A stretch of DNA of 64,000 nucleotides, from assembly GCA_910584585.1 (NCBI GenBank), contig CAJUBP010000012.1:36667-100666 (forward strand). Direction: 5' to 3'. This stretch comes from an uncultured Lachnospiraceae bacterium. Its GTDB lineage: Bacteria; Bacillota; Clostridia; Lachnospirales; Lachnospiraceae. This document shows positions 61,763 to 64,000 of the stretch, piece by piece. The notes under the pieces are model-generated. The model was not told the origin of the DNA, searched no databases, and saw only the letters and a program-made list of their open reading frames with translations. Positions within the stretch are counted from its first letter, which is position 1. Every line of letters begins with the position of its first letter. A program made the translations under genes and the position numbers.

Positions 61763-62800
61763 TTGAATATTATAATCGCTATTATTATTTTTAGTCTTAT
61801 TATCTTATTTCATGAACTGGGCCATTTTCTTCTGGCAAAATGGAACGGCATCAAAGTAAATGAATTCTGCTTAGGCATGGGCCCCACCTTAGTTGGCTTT
61901 ACCAAAGGCGAAACGAAATATTCCATTAAACTTCTGCCCTTTGGCGGCGCCTGCATGATGGAGGGAGAAGACGGAGACAGCAGCGACGCGCGTTCCTTTA
62001 ACAGCAAGTCCGTTTGGGCCCGGATCAGCGTGGTGGCGGCAGGCCCTGTCTTTAATTTTATTATGGCCTGGGTATTTGCGCTGATTGTGGTTGGAATCAC
62101 CGGTTATGACCGCCCGGTGTTATCCGGCGTAATGGAAGGTTACCCGGCAGAGGAAGCAGGCCTTATGGAAGGAGACGAAATTATCTCCATGAACGGCTAC
62201 CGCACCCATTTCTACCGGGAAGTCAGCAGCTATTCTCTCTTTCATCCGGGGGAGGATGTGGAGCTAGTATATGAAAGAGGGGGAGAGCGCCATAAGGTGA
62301 AACTGACCCCGAAACTGGATGAGGAATCCGGCAGAGAATTGCTTGGATTGAGCGGAAAGCCTTTTGAGCGTGAAAAAGGCAATGTGGGCCAGGTGCTGGC
62401 AAACAGCGTCTATGAAGTCCGGTATTGGATCGTAAATACCATTGAAAGCCTTAAAATGTTGGTAACCGGAAAGGTTGGCGTCAATGATTTGTCCGGTCCG
62501 GTGGGCCTCGTAAAGATCATGGGGGATACTTATGACAGCAGCCAGTCCAGCGGCGGCACGGCCAGCGCAATTTTAAGCATGATAAATTTCTCCATTTTCC
62601 TTTCCGCCAATCTCGGCATCATGAATCTTCTGCCAATTCCTGCCTTAGACGGCGGAAGGCTGGTGTTTCTCATTATTGAGGCAATCCGCAGAAAACGGAT
62701 TTCACCGGAGAAGGAAGGCATGGTGCACTTTGTGGGGCTGATGGCATTGATGGCGTTGATGGTCTTTGTTATGTTTAATGATATACGGAATATTTTTTAA
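61763..62800 (+). CDS. rseP: RIP site-2 metalloprotease RseP
   Basis: Membrane zinc protease for regulated intramembrane proteolysis. HELGH in ILFHELGHFLLA is the zinc site; a PDZ domain (about 120-200, GYPAEEAGLMEGDEI) and NLLPIPALDGGRL complete the site. TTG start at 61763, 4 nt after AGGTGG in the dxr end. 345 aa. Could act on the membrane anti-sigma factor elsewhere in the window, but that is speculation. Confidence 0.93.
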   Translation: MNIIIAIIIFSLIILFHELGHFLLAKWNGIKVNEFCLGMGPTLVGFTKGETKYSIKLLPFGGACMMEGEDGDSSDARSFNSKSVWARISVVAAGPVFNFIMAWVFALIVVGITGYDRPVLSGVMEGYPAEEAGLMEGDEIISMNGYRTHFYREVSSYSLFHPGEDVELVYERGGERHKVKLTPKLDEESGRELLGLSGKPFEREKGNVGQVLANSVYEVRYWIVNTIESLKMLVTGKVGVNDLSGPVGLVKIMGDTYDSSQSSGGTASAILSMINFSIFLSANLGIMNLLPIPALDGGRLVFLIIEAIRRKRISPEKEGMVHFVGLMALMALMVFVMFNDIRNIF

Positions 62801-62804
62801 GGAC

Positions 62805-62899
62805 GATTCCATCTATGGCTGCGGACAGAAAAGCGGGGTGTCCTTTCACTAACAGAGTGGGAAGAGTTGAGCAGAATGATTCCATCTATGGCTGCGGAC
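62805..62899. repeat. 22-bp direct repeat flanking the C2 end
   Basis: GATTCCATCTATGGCTGCGG at 62805 and 62878, 73 bp apart; the second copy is the terminus of element C2. Region 62801-64000 has no supported gene. Confidence 0.85.
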
Positions 62900-63258
62900 G
62901 GAACTATCGGATTGCCCTTTGGCACACAAACTGGGCAACGTTCCGGCGAACTAACTGCTAACTCCGACTAAGGAACTGTGCAGAAATAACTTATACAATC
63001 TGCTTGTCTTTTTCTCCGGGAGCACTGGTCAAAAATCCTCAATGTACCCCGGTACACCTCCGGTTTTTGACCAGCGCCCCCGAAGAAAAATCCTGCGCAT
63101 CTTGCATAAGTTATTTCTGCACAGTTCCTAAGGAAGTCAGGAAAGCCTTCCTTCCTAAGTCTCCGTAAGCAGTGGATTTCGCCTCCACTAAGGACGCCCA
63201 TGAATCGTTTGCTTACCCAAAGGGCAATCCGCTAGTTCCTGTGTATTGAAACATAGAT
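62884..63258. repeat. Palindromic element C2, interrupted by A2
   Basis: Reverse-orientation copy of the C core. The arms (CGGATTGCCCTTTGG.. and mirror) differ from those of C1 but remain complementary. The core is split inside ACTAAGGAAGTC by element A2. Confidence 0.88.
62971..63129. repeat. Palindromic element A2 inserted in C2
   Basis: Arms AGGAACTGTGCAGAAATAAC.. at 62971 and mirror ending 63129; core TGGTCAAAAATCCTCAATGT facing CACCTCCGGTTTTTGACCA, as in A1. Flanks fit a 2-3 bp target duplication (TA or TAA). Confidence 0.87.
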
Positions 63259-63267
63259 TATCTGCTG

Positions 63268-63660
63268 TAAGGAACTGTCAAGAAATAGCTTTTAATAACG
63301 TGTAGGATTTTCTTTGAGAGTGCCGCTCGAAAATCAGGCGCATGCCCTCGCTTTGCTGGGGCAGACCCTAGAGCGTGTTTGAAAATTCATTCCCCCGATC
63401 TGCACTAAGGAATCCACCAGGCTTCACGCCTGATACCCCCTTAGTGCCAAGCACGCCCAACTTTGCGTGATATTTGCGCCAAATTTAATCAACGTAGCCC
63501 GCTACGCCTCTTAAATTTGGCGCAAATCTCCCACAAACTGTGACGCACACCTCGGGGAAAGCAATTTTCAAACACGCTCTAGCGGGCCATGCAACTGATT
63601 TTTGAGTGGTGCTATCGAAGAAAAAGAAAAGCAATATTAAAAGTTATTTCTTACTTTAAA
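63268..63660. repeat. Palindromic element A3, interrupted by B2
   Basis: Left arm TAAGGAACTGTCAAGAAATA and right arm TATTAAAAGTTATTTCTTAC resemble A2 arms; inner CTCGAAAATCAGGCGCATG pairs with CATGCAACTGATTTTTGAG. B2 sits in the apical loop. Confidence 0.78.
63368..63582. repeat. Palindromic element B2 inserted in A3
   Basis: Ends CTAGAGCGTGTTTGAAAATT and the mirror ...AATTTTCAAACACGCTCTAG. Inside are two hairpins, GCACTAAGG/CCTTAGTGC and TTTGCGCCAAATTTAA with its complement. CTAG at both ends may be a target duplication, as for IS5-related MITEs. Confidence 0.85.
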
Positions 63661-63719
63661 GTGTGCATAAGTGACCCATCCAGTTAAGCATGCCTGGTGA
63701 AACAGCTAATTGATAAGCC

Positions 63720-63924
63720 GATACCCAGGCAATTCAGAACGGTTCTTCCTCAAAGCAAACGATGCGCGGGCGTTTTTAGTGGAGGCAAAATCCACTGCTT
63801 ATGGAGACTTAGGAAGGAAGGTTCTCCTGACTTCCTTAGTCGGAGTTAGCAGTTAGTTTGCCGGAACGCTGCCCGGTTTGTGTGAGGAAGAACCGTTCTG
63901 AATTGCCGTCCGTATCCCAAAGAT
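63720..63924. repeat. Palindromic element C3
   Basis: Same core as C1 (TTAGTGGAGGCAAAATCCAC, GACTTAGGAAGGAAGG) with arms CAATTCAGAACGGTTCTTCC.. and an exact mirror at 63882-63904; outer ends GATACCCAGG and CCGTCCGTATC. Confidence 0.88.
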
Positions 63925-64000
63925 TAGCAGAGCCAATTCAAATTAAATTGCCGTCCGTATCCCAAAGATTAGCAGAGCCAATTCAAATTAAATTGCCGTC
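63901..64000 (+). repeat. 45-bp tandem direct repeat running off the right edge
   Basis: Two full units (AATTGCCGTCCGTATCCCAA start) and 10 bases of a third, apparently identical. The unit contains the right terminus of C3. Extent beyond the window is unknown. Confidence 0.9.

Noticed and set aside
62968..63201. 77-codon - frame in the right-end repeats
   Set aside because: Lies wholly within nested palindromes C2/A2; no coding character.
63901..64000. CRISPR array
   Set aside because: The 45-bp units are contiguous and identical with no spacers, and no cas gene is present.

Overview
This window looks like a chromosomal segment of a gut-type Lachnospiraceae (Bacillota, Clostridia). The support is a clostridial 6S RNA, Shine-Dalgarno-led genes lying mostly on the + strand, an ATP-type PEP carboxykinase, adjacent fhs and folD, a BspA-like and CAP-like surface protein pair, a SpoIID-domain protein, and a cytoplasmic GH32/GH91 fructan locus. 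Genus cannot be fixed from sequence alone.

Layout. 1-7574: PEP carboxykinase (cut by the left edge), a secreted L,D-transpeptidase with Ig-like repeats, 6S RNA with its own promoter, a SpoIID/LytB protein and a YihY membrane protein. 7585-16270: FtsK/SpoIIIE translocase with a 12-residue repeat linker, fhs, folD, a zinc-ribbon/TPR membrane protein and pheA. 16341-22766: a DUF815 ATPase, a Ppx/GppA-HD protein, polyphosphate kinase, a HAD phosphatase and a GNAT. 22895-28407: a PHP phosphoesterase on the - strand, a YefM antitoxin followed by a truncated yoeB, infC (AUU start) -rpmI-rplT behind an attenuator, then rpsO and pnp, the latter with a long duplex in its leader.

28565-43931 is more accessory. 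It holds a four-gene response regulator/ABC transporter/sensor kinase set, a leaderless BMP-domain protein, a phosphoesterase, an AAA/PD-(D/E)XK protein, palindromic elements, an XRE regulator, an ECF sigma/anti-sigma pair and two surface proteins. The second surface protein is split by one in-frame amber codon.

44069-51747 is a sugar locus: a divergent LacI regulator, an ABC importer (binding protein plus two permeases), an intracellular GH32 beta-fructosidase and an intracellular GH91 beta-helix enzyme. GH91 makes or hydrolyses difructose anhydrides. With an importer and no secretion signal, uptake and cleavage of difructose anhydride III or short inulin-type sugars is the best reading. 52141-55442 is a copper module: CsoR with its operator inside the promoter, then a CopA ATPase carrying a C-terminal CopZ-like domain that has its own internal ribosome-binding site.

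55789-62800 holds a polysaccharide deacetylase, a bactofilin and the core cluster pyrH-frr-uppS-cdsA-dxr-rseP. The last 1.2 kb has no credible gene and is packed with nested palindromic elements of three families (here called A, B and C), inserted into one another and ending in a 45-bp tandem repeat that runs off the right edge. Family C has a conserved core with arms that differ between copies but stay complementary within each copy. It also sits between csoR and copA. The elements and the GH91 locus are the two most interesting parts of the window.
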